Source of the DNA: DAOUGC01 sp034429695 | GTDB taxonomy: Bacteria; Chloroflexota; Anaerolineae; Anaerolineales; Anaerolineaceae | Assembly: GCA_034429695.1 (NCBI GenBank) | Contig: DAOUGC010000192.1 | Span: 1 to 13,241 of the forward strand | Direction of reading: 5' to 3' | DNA: 13,241 nucleotides | Part shown: in pieces, positions 13,179 through 13,241 of the stretch | Numbering within the stretch: position 1 is the stretch's first letter | Layout of the letters: each line of letters begins with the position of its first letter | Program-made: the position numbers and the translations under genes | The notes under the pieces: model-generated | The model's database searches: none | The model's input: only the letters and a program-made list of their open reading frames with translations | Told to the model about the DNA's origin: nothing

Positions 13179-13241
13179 ATGACAGGGAATGGTAAACTGA
13201 AGGTGGAGATACCGCAGACAGAGGTGATTGCCACGGCACAG
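13179..13241 (+). CDS. Start of an unidentified gene, truncated by the window end
   Basis: An ATG at 13179 with an excellent ribosome site (GGAGGAG, 7 bases upstream) opens a frame that stays open for 21 codons to the window edge. The visible start is MTGNGKLKVEIPQTEVIATA. This is too short to recognise a family. It lacks a hydrophobic start, so the protein is probably cytosolic. A TATAAT box upstream supports a real gene. Confidence 0.55.
   Translation, partial: MTGNGKLKVEIPQTEVIATAQ

Noticed and set aside
12935..13195. Plus-strand frame of 86 codons in the intergenic region
   Set aside because: It runs through the palindromic repeats. Peptides such as SPCLSPSGRG are common artefacts of this repeat type, and the frame overlaps the better supported start at 13179.

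Overview
The window looks like a chromosomal segment from a moderately GC-rich Chloroflexota bacterium, most likely of the Anaerolineae type. This is inferred from four things: long Thr/Pro-rich linkers that each end in a Cys, a TadE-like secreted protein, a single-membrane-style lipoprotein cytochrome, and a System I (Ccm) cytochrome c maturation cluster whose proteins resemble Chloroflexota variants. No rRNA or other taxonomic marker is present, so the assignment is tentative.

Layout. Positions 1-2096 (+) hold the 3' part of a large secreted protein: a TadE-like end, a Thr/Pro linker, a PA14 domain, a second linker, a beta-rich region and a repetitive Thr/Pro/Arg tail. Positions 2186-3067 (+) encode a polytopic membrane protein of the CPBP (CAAX protease/Abi) family that seems to have lost its catalytic residues. 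From 3064 to 12753 the minus strand carries a nearly complete cytochrome c maturation system in two blocks. The first block is ccmE-ccmF (12753 down to 10174). The second is ccmH, ccmG, a ccmI-like zinc-ribbon gene, a diheme c-type cytochrome lipoprotein gene, ccmA, ccmB, ccmC and ccmD (8990 down to 3064). Genes in the second block overlap or are separated by at most about 33 bases, with start/stop overlaps of the GTGA, ATGA and TAATG kinds. The blocks are separated by a plus-strand gene for an M28 zinc aminopeptidase (9055-10107). Its terminator is shared head-on with ccmF, and its upstream region is shared divergently with ccmH. Positions 12754-13178 are non-coding and contain a candidate ccmE promoter, an AT-rich tract and a family of GC-rich palindromic repeats. 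A new plus-strand gene starts at 13179 and runs off the window.

How the genes work together. CcmA and CcmB (ABC transporter), with CcmC and CcmD, should load heme onto the chaperone CcmE. CcmF should transfer it to apocytochrome whose CxxCH cysteines are kept reduced by CcmG and CcmH, with the CcmI-like protein as a possible docking factor. The diheme cytochrome encoded in the middle of the cluster is a likely substrate.

The most interesting point is the chemistry. CcmE has Cys instead of the usual heme-binding His (CPTKY, a CXXXY variant). CXXXY CcmE was described from systems that lack CcmH, yet here a CcmH is present, and it carries a second cysteine pair next to the canonical one. Other notable points are the degenerate CPBP protein, a minus-strand terminator on the far side of that gene implying antisense read-through from the ccm operon, and a motif shared by the CcmI-like protein and the cytochrome's cytosolic tail.
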